A DNA stretch of 64,000 nt, taken from positions 58,887,067-58,951,066 of the forward strand of contig OX359245.1 of NCBI GenBank assembly GCA_947179485.1, in the 5' to 3' direction. The notes under the pieces are model-generated. The model was not told the DNA's origin. It searched no databases and worked only from the letters and a program-made list of their open reading frames with translations. Both the position numbers and the translations under genes were made by a program. The DNA comes from Allacma fusca (taxonomy: Eukaryota; Arthropoda; Collembola; Symphypleona; Sminthuridae). Shown piece by piece: positions 12,801 to 24,079 of this stretch (the first letter of the stretch is position 1; every line of letters starts with the position of its first letter).

Positions 12801-13307
12801 CGTTTCTTTTCAATTGACGCACAGATGGCAAAACATCAATGGCACACTTTATGGAGGATTTAATGAAATTCGAAAATTCAGTTCGTCTCATGGATAGAAA
12901 AGTCGACATCTTTACTTGGATCGCGCAACAAACAGATTACTCAGAATTTTTTAGAAGTGTTATGGGATCTCTCCTTGCTTTTCCAGTTACTCAAGTTTCA
13001 GTTGAGCGTGTGTTTTCTGTGCTTAAATTCATACTAAATGATTTGCGTGGTAACTTATCCGCGGAAACGCTCAATGACATCATGTTTTTGCGATTAAATT
13101 GCCCTTTTGACTAAATTCACATTTTTTGTAAGGATATCCGAAAAGTATTTGAATCGGAATCCAAATCCAGGATATATTCATATATATTGGAATCCGTATC
13201 GGAATTCGAATTTTTAAGTATTTAAAAAATGTATTTAAATTTAAATCGAAACTAGAAAGTATTTGAATCCGGATTTAAATTTGTATTTTTCCGATATCCC
13301 GTCCCTG
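9867..13307 (+). mobile_element. Full-length hAT transposon with perfect 8-bp duplication
   Basis: The ends are inverted repeats starting CAGGGACGGGA, flanked by the perfect duplication AATACGAA (9859-9866 and 13308-13315). Subterminal arrays of GAATTCGAATCGG-type motifs lie at both ends (to about 10060 and from about 13130). The interior carries a spliced BED-finger hAT transposase gene. The gene has premature stops, so this copy is complete in structure but probably immobile by itself. Confidence 0.95.
10300..13114 (+). pseudogene. hAT transposase, multi-exon, two in-frame stops
   Basis: The product would cut and join hAT DNA ends. Exon 1 (10300-10489) encodes a BED-type zinc finger, C24-x2-C27 with H42 and H47. 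Exon 2 begins at 10734 and runs into the catalytic region (LGINVQFYKKGK, then TVKELDQSH and ATIDNGSNFV with the presumed catalytic D). Later pieces read RCAAHTLQLAV, TTRWSST and the C-terminal hAT dimerisation region (FPVTQVSVERVFS, LSAETLNDIMFLR). Stop TAA at 11108-11110 and TGA at 11780-11782 interrupt otherwise continuous frames. The subterminal arrays of the element are likely its binding sites, an inference from hAT biology. Confidence 0.88.
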
Positions 13308-13682
13308 AATACGAATTATCAAGATAATTCTTTCATTTCATGAAGAGGTTACTGCAACAACTAATAACGTCAGTTAAACAAAATCTCTATAAAACGGAAT
13401 CTGGTTTTGAATTTGGTTCCTTGATTTATAACATACGAAAACAAAATACCCTGAACTTGACAAGAAATTGGATTGTGATTTTGAAATTGCATCCGTCCTT
13501 TATGGCAAGCGCAATTTAAAATTACTTAAACATGACCATCAAATCTCAAGTTCATGTTCAAGTTTTTGCTTTCCATTACTTGGCCCTGAACTTGACTTGG
13601 GGTTCAAGTAAATTTGTCTTACTTGCACTTGAACCTGACTTGTCTTAGAATGTCATGGTCAAGCCGGGTACGTACTTGAACT

Positions 13683-14575
13683 TAAGGTTCTCAACGGATA
13701 GGATAATTCCCTTATCCTATCCGTATCCTATCCGATCCGAATTTTTACCGATAAAACTGAAGCGTATCCGATCCTATCCGCTTCCATCGGATTAAAAATA
13801 ATCTTATCCGAAGCTTATCCGTAAATTTTCGGATGGCGTATTTATCCTATCCGAAGCCGTCGGATACGAATACGGAGCTATCAGATCCTATCCGCGGATA
13901 CACGAATCAATTGTAGAAGTTGAAATTGATCCTAGAGTTTGGCTTTTAGTTTTAAATAGAATATTCTGTCAGTTTATAACGTATTTTACAGAAGAAACCA
14001 TATATGTGCATATATGTTTGCTTGGCAAAACATTTAACATAAATAATTTAATAATTGAGTTTTTTTCGCTTATCCGATATTCTCAAATATTTACTTATTA
14101 GTAACCCTTAACAATTTGAAGCCTATAAGAACAGGTATCTAGAATAAGCAGCTGAAATTCAAAATATGACTGAATTTCTGGTCATAACATAAATACTTGA
14201 CGGCATGCTTATATTCGTATGGGTCGGTTTCAGGTTTGCTACAAAAGCTCCATGAAGTGAAAAAAGTATAAACGTTTTGAGAAATTGACGAACTAATGTC
14301 CTGTCGGTGATTGCAGCAGATAGAAATTATTAGAGTGGTCGTCATGTTTACAAATATTCGTTTATCCGCGGATATCCTCGGATATCCGTCGGATTATCCG
14401 AAAAACAAAAGGTCGCTATCCGATCCGTTCGGATATTTTATGTAGTAGTATCCGATCCTACCCGGAATTTTTTTCGGATGCGAATGACAAAACCGATCCG
14501 TTCGGATAAATATCGGATCGGATAATCTTCAGTTTTATCCTATCCGTATCCGTATCCGATCCGTTGAGAACCTTA
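13683..14575. mobile_element. hAT-type MITE with TATCCGATCCG iterons
   Basis: The ends are inverted repeats starting TAAGGTTCTCAACGGAT, with a perfect 8-bp duplication CTTGAACT (13675-13682 and 14576-14583). Both arms consist of repeated TATCCGATCCG-type words; the middle (about 13920-14340) is unique and has no transposase. The target lay inside an older CAAGTTC-iteron element. Confidence 0.88.
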
Positions 14576-14696
14576 CTTGAACTTGACCCAAATGATTCAA
14601 GTAAAAAACTTGGCCTACTTGAACTTGACCCGAACTTGAACTTGACTTAAAAACTCAAGTATTACTTGAACTTGTTCGCAGCACTGGGTACGTCTA

Positions 14697-15697
14697 CCCA
14701 GTCACTCGAAATGTATAGGATCCTACATGTAAAATCTATAGGATAAAAGTATCAGATCTGCGGACGATATCTCAAACGATTTTCTTACAGGATCCTATAC
14801 TATCCCATAGTTACTAATCCCAACCTCGCATGGGATTTTCTCTAGCTTGTCCTATAGTTGAAAATTTATTATTATCTTATGCGCTTCTCTACTTCTACTC
14901 CATTTTCCTCCAAAATTAAAACTACATAACCATCTTTACTACAGTTAGCTTAATTTTTAGACAATTGTAAATATTCTAAATATTTACAATTGTCTAAAAA
15001 ATTAAGCTAACTGCCATTAACGTTTTCATACATATACATTTCCTCAAATTGTCAATAGTAATACACCCTACACTGCAGTTCTATGTAGAAATAACATGTA
15101 ACACTAGAAAATAAAATTGCAGCCACAAGTAAATAATTTCACGTATAAATTGAAAAAAAGAACAATAACAATCACACACTGGTTATATTTTCCGCTTGTC
15201 TTACTATTACTAATTGTAAGTTAAAATTGAAACAATCTAAAGAACAGGTAAGTCGATTTGGTGTTCATCACAACCAAAGAACACGTGAATGACAACTGCT
15301 GTTGATTAAGTATGGCGAATTTGGCGGTTATAATATATGTCTTGTACAAACGATGAGGAGCGCAGAATCCTTGTCAAAGCAAGTACAGGATTTTTCTAAA
15401 AATGTCCTATGGTACCCGAAACCATAGGATTTTTCTGAAAATGTCCTATAGAACTCGAACTTGCTGGATATGCGGCACCCAACTTATAGGATTTCTTTAA
15501 AAACTTCCTATGGTACCCTCAGCTTATGGGATTTTTCTGAAAACTTCCTATGGTACTATATCTTATAAGAATCGCGTGCCAGTTTCTGACGAGCTGAATG
15601 ATTTCTATAAGATCCTATATGGCTTGTGGGATTTCTGGTACATTTTCTTACAGAAATTGCATCCTATAGGAATCCCATACAGTTTGAAGTGACTGGG
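14697..15697. mobile_element. MITE with TA flanks, large hairpin and TAGGAT repeats
   Basis: The ends are inverted repeats starting CCCAGTCACT, followed on both arms by a TGTATAGGA-like word, and are flanked by TA (14695-14696, 15698-15699). Repeats containing TAGGATTTTTCTGAAAA and TCCTATGGTACC recur between 15390 and 15570. No transposase is seen. A TA flank is short, so the superfamily stays open. Confidence 0.6.
14943..15012. repeat. Near-perfect long hairpin (arms of about 33 bp)
   Basis: The arms AGTTAGCTTAATTTT... and ...AAAATTAAGCTAACT are reverse complements apart from one extra A in the right arm, separated by a few bases around 14976-14978. It lies within the TAGGAT-repeat element and would fold as a stable stem in RNA or single-stranded DNA. 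Confidence 0.85.
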
Positions 15698-15699
15698 TA

Positions 15700-16379
15700 A
15701 GGAAATCCTTATTGGCTTTATATTCAGTTCAGTTCAATTCAAAATTTTGAACTGAATTGAATTGGGTCTCACAAATTCAGAACGTCCTCAGCACACGGAA
15801 TAAAGTGTTAGTATAATATGCACGTGTTTTAATACAACTCGGTCATTTAAATGCTTAAACAGAATGGACCTTGTGTTTACAGTCTAACTACCAATAAGAG
15901 TCTAAGTAAGTCTACAAGCCTTTGTGGGGAAATTTTTGGCTAGATTGCAGTTTAAGGTTCTATTTGAGATTTACTTGATCGATTGATTTAAATTTTATTG
16001 CCAATTCATATATAGAACTAAATAACGTACAATATTTAAAAGTGCAGAAATATTTTAAAATGGAATCAATTTTATTGTCTTGTTGCAATTAGCTGTAGTT
16101 CACTGTTTGTTGAACATTGTTTAATGTTCAAGTTTTCTGAATTAGAGTTAAACTATAAAAACTTATAACTACTTTTGTAATAATTTCAGGACCAACTAGC
16201 AATATTGTCAAGCATATCCATTCCCGTGTTTCACCCTTCTACTTTTAACATTGCCATTAGGTGCTAGAATGCTAATACTTACTTTGTAAAATTAACATTA
16301 CACTACATATTGATACACCTGCTTATTTCCGGGATTACATTCGTTTGACTATGCGCAAATAAGAGGGGCACAAAGACTT
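15700..16379. other. 3' flank of FAR pseudogene copy 2, no gene seen
   Basis: A low-grade palindrome of AATTCAGTTCAAAATTTTG type lies at 15720-15765. From about 15830 the sequence parallels the 3' flank of FAR copy 1 (1590-2150). No ORF of interest was found. Confidence 0.45.
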
Positions 16380-19165
16380 ATAATGTCACAATATCCTTTG
16401 TGGTTTGGACTGATTGAGTCGGGCGTATTTAAATATTTTTTGTACGAGTCCAATCCATGTGCCAGGACTGGGTAAAAAACTTCAATTTATTTGATCAAAG
16501 TCAACAGAAAATAATTGCCTGTCCAAGGGATCCATTAGCTGATGCAGCTCTGTCATGTTGGCTGTGACAACTTCCCAATTATATATTTTCCCAGTTGAAA
16601 GGCCCTTGCCAAAAGATGCGCTTCATTATAATCCTCTTAAAAACTGAAGCACATCAAAAATTTAATTTCTGTCATCATTTATTAGTTTATTACAAAATTG
16701 GGCGAACTCACTTTTGATCAGACTTATGCTTCGCCAGGCTCTGAAATTGACCTGGAAATTTGGGGACAAGGTACGTAATTGTTCATGTCAAAAATAGTCG
16801 GATTATTTGAAATTGATAGATAATTCATAGGTCTTATGTTTCTCAACACAGAGTGATTCCCAGCCCTATTTTGTCCAGTTGCGAAGCATTATCGGGTTTG
16901 TCATGCGATTCGGCACAAAATTGTAAACACGAAATCGGTATTCTGAAAGCAAATAGTATCAAAAGCGTGGTTGCATGTTCACTTAATTATCTCTGAACTC
17001 TGATGTATGAACCTGCTGCTACAAAACCTTTGTACAAATAGCCGACTATAAGAGCTCTATAAGAGCTCTCCTGACTCCTAAAAGGGCCAAAATACACTCT
17101 GGTAAGAGTAGAAAGCGTTGGAAGCAATTAAAACCTGTAGAGAAAATGTTTTGGCTTCTAATTGCAAGATAATACTAAATCTGCATAGAATCTTCCACCA
17201 AACTCCATGCTGATGCTAGGCAAGTATTTACGGTATAGTCAACTGGCGTTAAACCAAATCTTCCTTGGCTATTGGCAAGTACGGTGTGGTAAGGTCCATC
17301 AAAGAGTCGCCTTATCCACTATTGCTGGCACTTGATTTAGTCTCGTTTAAACCTGGCACTGACTCAATCATCGCCGAACTTAATGGAATTATTGCAAATA
17401 ATTTTGCTTTTGTTAAGCCTCCTTTTGTTTTATACTACAGAAACTGGTTTGAGTTTTCAGGTTGAAAAAGTATATTTCGGTTTCCAAAATTAAAATTACG
17501 CAACATGCAATAGAGCTTTAAGGGTATTAAGGCATTAAGGGAAATTTCGTTGCAAAAAAATCGGATTTCCAAAGGTGATGTTACTACATTATAAAAGCAA
17601 TTTATGTAGACCATACATTTTTTGCACATAAATTTTGTGTACACAATAATAATACTGAGGATTTTGGGTGCAGATATCGGTATGGAAACGTGAACACACC
17701 AGTTGGAGGTTGTGGGATTGGGTTGTTTGTCAAGTTGTGGGGTTTTTGTCGTTAAAAAAGGATAACGCGCTTCACAGGGATAATTATATGCAGAGGTGGT
17801 AGTGTGAGTGTAGAATTTCATCAGCGTTTATTTTAACAGTTGCGCGCCGAGCTTTAAATAAACGGAAAGGTAGTGCTCGTTAATAATAAGGATTTTAAAC
17901 CAGTGTGTTCGCCTATTCTTATTGGAACTTTCTAATCTTCACACGCATATTGTTTCAATCAGCAGGGGCATTATTAACTTTACAATAATAGTTTGTTCTT
18001 TACATTGCAAACTATTTCTTAATCTTAACGAGAACATTTCGACGATTCGAGATGTCCAAGTTCTAAAGGCATGGCCCACGGGTAAAAATTCGGGTCCAGC
18101 CTAGACCCGACCCGCCCTTGCAGGTTATGGGCGGGTTCGGGCTAAATGCTCTTTCGAGTTTCAAGTGACGGTTCGGGCTCTGTTGTTAACTTATTTCAAT
18201 GGGGCGGGTGTACAGTATTTTATGCACATAGTGCGGGTTGTTGGTGAGTTGGGACTGAATCTGAATAATAATAATAAATGGGTTGGGAAATCACCTGCGG
18301 GCTACGCATTTACGGAGGTCATCAGCGTTGTGTGATGTATTGCACGAATACGCGCAACTTGTATAATGCAGCTTGATATCGAATAGGCGATATTTCGTTT
18401 GGAGGGCAGGATGTGGGATCACTAAAATGGACCATGGACGAATAATAGTTCTCATCAATGTGTTTTAATACAACTTGGCCAAAATAGGAAAATGTCGACA
18501 TGTTATGATACTAACTTGCAATGAATACATACAATAATAAATAATAACAATTGTGAACAAATATATACAAAGGTACAGTGTACCCAAAAGGTGTGTCCCA
18601 AAATAAATCTCAAAGGAGATATCAAACAAAACTGGAATTACTAGTTAGTTCGATATATCTACGTTTTCGTCCATGACGCCAGGACACATGTTGTATGCAG
18701 CTGATAAGTGAACAAAAACCTGTCAAATATATTATTTTAATTTTATAATCAATACATCAAAACGCTTCAAGTTTAATAATTATATATATAAATTATTTTC
18801 ATGGTTCCTTTTTTCGTTGGGATATGTGTCATTACATGAATGTTAATTAATGTCCAAAAAAAGTCACTTAGCAAAAATAAGTGGTATCCAATTGCAATTA
18901 TTTATGCAAGCTTACCTGACTTTCAGGTATTTGCTAATACATTTGTACACACAACACAATTAACATTATTGGCTCTGTTGGCCAGTTCCAGCAATTTTGG
19001 AATTTTCCACGAAATTATTGTTCGTCTGTTGTGTAACAGCAAGTAATCCTTACCAATACCTGGACAGAAGCTTAGAAGTTTCCAACCATTTTCCTACAAA
19101 ACCAAATCTTCCAGTCTAGAAAACGTTTTTTCCGCTGAAAAATTCGGAAATTCTTGACATGCTGA
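16380..19165 (-). pseudogene. Fatty acyl-CoA reductase, degenerate copy 2
   Basis: Relics of most FAR exons can be followed on the minus strand. Exon 1 (about 19165-19020) reads MSRISEFFSGKNVF then a stop, then FGFVGK. Exon 3 (about 18730-18660) reads VFVHLSAAYNMCPGVMDE. Exon 5 lies at about 17400-17190, and exons 6 and 7 at about 16945-16380. Exon 4 was not found, and exon 2 was not recognised. The TGGSGFVG NADPH motif is destroyed by substitution and a stop, and further frameshifts occur. A GC-richer repeat patch (18064-18260) has entered between exons 5 and 3. Confidence 0.82.
18064..18260. repeat. Patch of CGGGTC/GGGCGGGT-type repeats, boundaries not resolved
   Basis: Words such as GACCCGACCCGCCC, GGGCGGGTTCGGGCT and GACGGTTCGGGCTC recur in otherwise AT-rich pseudogene DNA. 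The composition contrasts sharply with the neighbours and resembles one arm of the iteron-type MITEs. I could not find matching ends or a target duplication. Confidence 0.35.
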
Positions 19166-19636
19166 TACTAAAAACTGTTGGATGTTAGCTTATATACTTG
19201 CGTGAGCAGCCTTAATGACAAAGTTTTCTAATTTGTTTACAACTGTATATAGTAGAGAGCCTCTCAAATTTCGTTTCGTTACTGATGTCTGGAATTTGTT
19301 TGAAATGGAGGTCCAGTGAATATAAAGTGTTCTCCAATTTAGTAAATGTCTTCAAGTTCAGTAACTCCGAGTTGCTATTTTAATATGTTTTCTCATAGAG
19401 ATAAAGTTTTATGCATTGCCATAAAGTGTATGTCGCTGCCGTGCGTCAATATTCATGAGTACAGTTGCACAGAGAAAATGTTCGACATGGATCAGAAAAT
19501 AATTTTTACCTCAAATCTCTGATTGTTTCTGAAGCAAATTTCTACTACAGGTCACAGTAATACATTTTGTGCAGCCCAGTACGTACACCCATTTTATTTG
19601 AGAAACTTCCTCAGAATAGACAACTTTGGCTGTATA

Positions 19637-20516
19637 TTAACCTGCCGATTTAGTTTGATTGCAGGCTAATGGCCGGTTTCTTAAATGCTTGCAGACAACC
19701 TCCAGGAAATGAAAATCAATTCGGTCGTCGTCACTTTTCCTCCAGACGTCGTCAATGGTGACCCAAGGCACTCCTGCCAATGTGGGCTTTAAGGCTTTAG
19801 TGCGAGCTTCATTCTGTCTCATGAGTAATGTCCCAACCTCAGACTCCGCACAATGTTTGATGAGTGCGAAGGAAACATTATGCTTGCTGGCACAACGCGG
19901 ACCAGCCGTTGGAGGCCATCGCTGGGTCATAGTGCAATAAATGAGTCTATTTGAAACTTCCGGCTCCAGTAAGGAAATAACACAAGCATGGAGTTTATTA
20001 CCAAAGCATTCCCATCTCCCATGTGGGCAGCGGTAATTTACTGTCCCATTACGAGTTTTCGTCTGCAAATGAACAAACAAATTCTTTCTCGCAAGTTTTG
20101 ATGACAAGTCAATGGTTAGTTCAAAGAATGGTAATAGCCCGAATAGAAGGATTCCAACAACTCAAAAATACAATGGACTGGGGGAATAATGGCCTAAACA
20201 TTACCTTGGTATTTCCATATGGAACGAAATCCAAATTCAGGTATTCCGGCATCTTGGCATAAACAGGAAATAGCTGTTTTTTCATAAAATGTTTCGTGAA
20301 TGGACATAGCGTTTCATAGTACACTGACACCTTGAGCTTGGTCTGAGGAACCTAAAGCCAAACTATTTTAACAATTGAAACTCCCTTGAAAGGTACGTAC
20401 CCTTTAAAGGGAGAAATATTAAATCAGTAATAAATCATGTTTCGTACCTCTGTAGCTTGAGGGAAGCCAGTTCCAATGGGAAGTACAAATATTCCCAAGA
20501 TATATAATATATTCAT
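19637..20516 (-). CDS. GILT-family lysosomal thiol reductase-like protein (copy 2), intact
   Basis: GILT proteins reduce disulfides in the lysosome or are secreted. Exons 20516-20448, 20351-20205 and 20062-19637 have GT-AG borders and sum to 214 codons including the stop (213 residues), normal for the family. Residues 1-19 (MNILYILGIFVLPIGTGFP) are a signal peptide. Exon 2 has YYETLCPFTKHF, the active-site position. The canonical CxxC is here CPFT, so the second redox cysteine is absent. Exon 3 has the GILT signature C-x-H-G-x2-E-C-x2-N-x4-C (CPHGRWECFGNKLHAC), NGT as a possible glycosylation site and VPWVTIDDVW. It precedes FAR copy 2 on the same strand. Redox activity is doubtful; a non-catalytic role is possible. 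Confidence 0.9.
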
Positions 20517-22318
20517 TTTAGCATTTGTCCTTTTACTAGAACATTGCTTTCATGGCTTGAAAAACCTGATTGTAATTTCCAGTCAATGCAATTCAATAGG
20601 CTCAATATGTTTTAGTGTAGAAGCTCCTGAAATGTCAGTTACTGTACAAATTTATTGTTCTAAATTTGGAAATACCTATTTGCACTACAGTTCCAATGCT
20701 ACACTGTACTCTCTCCTTTTCTCTCCAGTATAAAATGATTTCGAATCGTTTCAATATTTAGGCCGTCACAATACAGTCGTAAATTGAAGTGTGTAAATTA
20801 TTAATTACTGAAACAAACACCATTGTTATAAATGACAACATACACTATAGTTGATTCTGAGGTTCAGGAATGCACTTTTTAGAGTGAATTCTCTGAAATT
20901 ATAACAAGCAAACTTCTTCAGAAGCTTCTGTGCCATCTGTGCTCACAGAAAGGACAAAAATAAGGCAGAGAATGTATACACTCAGTGCGAGAGTTAACCT
21001 TTGCCCTATTTAGTTTTTGGGGTGGCGTACATGAAGCCCCTAGCACGATACTCTGCTGTGTCCGTCCGTAAGTCCGTACTCACGATAACTCAAAAACTCT
21101 ACCGAAAACAGCCAAAAAAAAGAAAATGTTTACTTGAAGAACAGGTCACTAGTACCAATGGGAAGGATTTTTTTTAACTGGTCATTTTTAATTAAAAAAT
21201 ACTCAATCCCAAAGGTTTTTTTTTTAAAGGAGAAATGAAATGTGCAGGGTGAAGTGATACATTTATTTTTCTTACCAACGTGTGAGACTATAAAAATAAT
21301 TACTTCGTCATGAATGAATAACTATCATCACCAGCTGGCATACTGTCTTTACTTATGATATTGCCTCAATGAAATATAAAAGTAATAAGTTTAGTTTTTT
21401 CAATGGTCCAAAGTGTTTAAGGCATTCGAAAAATGTTATTAAAAATTCTTTGTGTGCCTGTGTAACGATAAAAAGTGTAACGCTATAAAAATATTATTAC
21501 GTATTGCTCGTCTCCAACTCGTTCGTTTCCTTTGTATTCACTCTGAGTCACTGTCTACGCCGCCCCTTCGATGAAGCACTAAATTATCGCGAAGCGATAG
21601 TTTTCCTCGTTCAACAGCATCTGGCTTGAGTGTCGACCTTTGATCTTATGTTTTCGGGCTGCACTCACAAGACAGACGCTCTCATTACAAAGCTGTCTTT
21701 ACTGTAGCGTTTACTATTTTCGCTGTAGGGGCAGAAATATTTGAACACATTTATGTTTCCTACAGTGCTAATGTTCCTTCTAACCAAGGTTGTATGTAAA
21801 TATCAGTATACTAATACAAATTTGGACCACTTAAGGTTATACTTTAATATGCACTTGTTCACTGTTTATATCTTCATTTCGGCGAGATTACAAACAAGTC
21901 ATAGATCAAAATCCAAATATAATAAAATACTGCTTGTATAGCTTATCATTTCATATTGACGGACAGTAAGCCAAATTATTTGAAGTTAAGTAATTATTTA
22001 CGCGTTTTTGAAGAATTAAATCTTCACAAGTGGTTGAACTGTTCATTGGGGGATAATGTGTTCTCATCGGTTGGAAGTATTCATTCATTTATATGTGCCT
22101 TTAAATTCCACAACCGGATTATTTTGTACGCAAATTACTCAATTTACAAGATGTGTGTAAATAAAAATTAACAAAGTATAAATAAAAACTTCCTTAAAAC
22201 TGTACAAATGCAATTTAATTCTTAGAGATAAGTACACTGTTGCTCAGCAGCTCAGCATCCGCATCTGCTGCTCATAACTCATAATATAGTGAATAAACAT
22301 GTCCTGCGAATAGAGTAA
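20517..22318. other. 5' flank of GILT copy 2 and AT-rich intergenic DNA
   Basis: Positions 20520-21110 align by eye with 24080-24670 (flank of GILT copy 3), including TTTAGTTTTTGGGGTGGCGTA and CACGATAACTCAAAAAC, so this flank was duplicated with the gene. The rest (21110-22318) has only short AT-rich frames that I do not believe. No RNA gene was recognised. Confidence 0.45.
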
Positions 22319-22779
22319 GGGAACGTGTACAAATTATGTCATCTAAAACAGGGCGATTGTAGGACCCTATCACTCCTCGGTCATTTTGTGTCATAAGTTA
22401 ATAATGCACTGACCCACCCATGAAAATGACATCATCGTGTCAAATGCGGAATGCTATGTACATACTTTATGGTTGATTGTATAGTGCTGAAAAGGAAAAG
22501 AAATTCCTGCGATTCGCAATTTTTCCGTGTCACACACGCTAAAAGAATAGTCGTTGGAAGCTGCACATTTTGACCTACCGAATCCTGAATGAAAATTCGT
22601 AAAGTTATTTTTGGAGTTCCAGATAAATTCCAGGTAAGTGTTTAATTTACGTACAGAATAGATGACATTGGGCCTATGTCATACAATACGGTAGAGACCC
22701 ATGGACTCAGTCATCCCATGTCATAGAAATACCAAGTCACCCACCCACTATTTGGATGACATAATTTGTACACGTTCCC
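22319..22779. mobile_element. PIF/Harbinger-type MITE
   Basis: The ends are about 25-bp inverted repeats starting GGGAACGTGTACAAATTATG, flanked by TAA (22316-22318 and 22780-22782). A 3-bp TWA duplication is typical of PIF/Harbinger. The interior has no transposase. Confidence 0.78.
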
Positions 22780-23179
22780 TAAGACGCGATACGGGCTTAT
22801 ACAATTGTTATTTTAATAAGGTGATAGCTTAACTATTCTCCATATCAATGCTTGAGGAATATTGCTTGAAGGTGGGTAGTATCAGTTCAATATAACATAA
22901 GCTGTATATATAACCCTGGTATTTTTCAGGGTGGTAAAATTCTGTAGTTTCTATGTATTGTCATAAAGCTTAATTCGCTGCCCGGTGTCAAAACTCGTGG
23001 GTACGGTTGCACAGAGAAAATATTTAACACGCTTCACAATTGAAACATTTTTACCTAAAATCTCTGTTTAGCATTGAAGCAAATTTCAAGCACAGTTCAC
23101 AGTATTAAATGTATTCTGCAGCTCAGTACACCCATTTGATTGATGAAGCGTTTCCTCAAAATAGGGATAGTTAGTGTGT

Positions 23180-24079
23180 GTCCTAACCTGCAGATTTAGT
23201 ATGTCTACGGGCTAACATTCGGTTTCTGAAATTCTTTCAGACAACCTCCAGGAAATTCAAACAATTCGATCGTTGTCACGTTTCCTCCAGACGTCGTCAT
23301 TGATGACCCAAGGCACTCCTTTCAATGAAGGCTTTAGAGCGAGCTTCATTCCGTTTTATTAGGAATGTCCCATAAACTGACTCCGCAGAATGTTTGATGA
23401 GTACGAAGGAAACATTCAACTTCCTGGCACAACGTGAACCAGCCGTGAAGGCCTCAGTGCAAGTGAGCCTATTTGTAACTTCTTGCATCAGCAAGGAAAC
23501 AACACAATCATGGGCATTATTATATACCATAGCGTTCCCATTCCCCATGTGAACAGTGGTAATTTACTGTTCCATTACAAGTTTTCGTCTGCAAACGAAC
23601 AAAAAATTTTTTTCTCACAAGTTTTCGTTGGCTATTATTTATTACTACATTATTAATTATTCTAAATCCGCACCATTTAATACTTTCATACGATTTTCCT
23701 TAAAAACTTGCAATATTGTGTGGTTTTCCTTGCGATCAAAATTAGTATTTTAAAACCAATTTTTATACATTACTACTGTTCCATTGAGCTTCTACAAAAG
23801 AGGGTGCTCGCTTACAAATGATTTGTTCAGAGAACGGTAATAACCCCAAAATTATATTAGACATAGCATTTCACAGTACACAGAATTCTTGAGCTTGGGC
23901 TGAGGTACCTAAAACCAATCTATTTAAAAAATTTGAATTCCCCTTGAAAGGCACATTAACAAAAAAGTATTAAATCAGTAATAAACTATGCTTCATGCCT
24001 CCTAAGCATTAGGGAAGCCAGTTCCAATGGGAAGCACAAGTATTCAGTATTCCCAAGTGAGATAAAATGTTCATTTTAG
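23180..24079 (-). pseudogene. GILT-like thiol reductase, degenerate copy 3
   Basis: Exon 1 (24077 leftwards) starts MNILSHLGI and then loses the frame through an insertion near 24045, relative to copy 2. Exon 2 (about 23905-23830) reads VPQPKLKNSVYCEMLC and then stops. Exon 3 (about 23575-23190) retains NRLT, ARKLNVSFVLIKHSAES and GTFLIKRNEA but lacks the Cys-rich signature. The duplicated flanks on both sides match GILT copy 2. A non-functional product is expected. Confidence 0.8.

Larger units (their letters stand above)
9085..14686. mobile_element. CAAGTTCAAGT-iteron element split by two later insertions
   Basis: The ends share the inverted repeat CAGTGCTGCGA. Both arms (9085-9345 and about 13430-13680 plus 14576-14686) are arrays of CAAGTTCAAGT/ACTTGAACTTG motifs. 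The hAT element at 9867-13307 and the TATCCG element at 13683-14575 sit inside it. The flanks ATTTACGT and GGTACGTC share only TACGT, so an 8-bp duplication is not clean. A hAT MITE origin is inferred from architecture alone. Confidence 0.5.

Noticed and set aside
9085-14686. Clean 8-bp target duplication for the CAAGTTC element
   Set aside because: Flanks ATTTACGT and GGTACGTC share only TACGT; I could not shift the ends to make them agree.
21741-22171. Two short plus-strand ORFs in AT-rich DNA
   Set aside because: No family resemblance, no splice context and AT-driven composition; likely chance frames.
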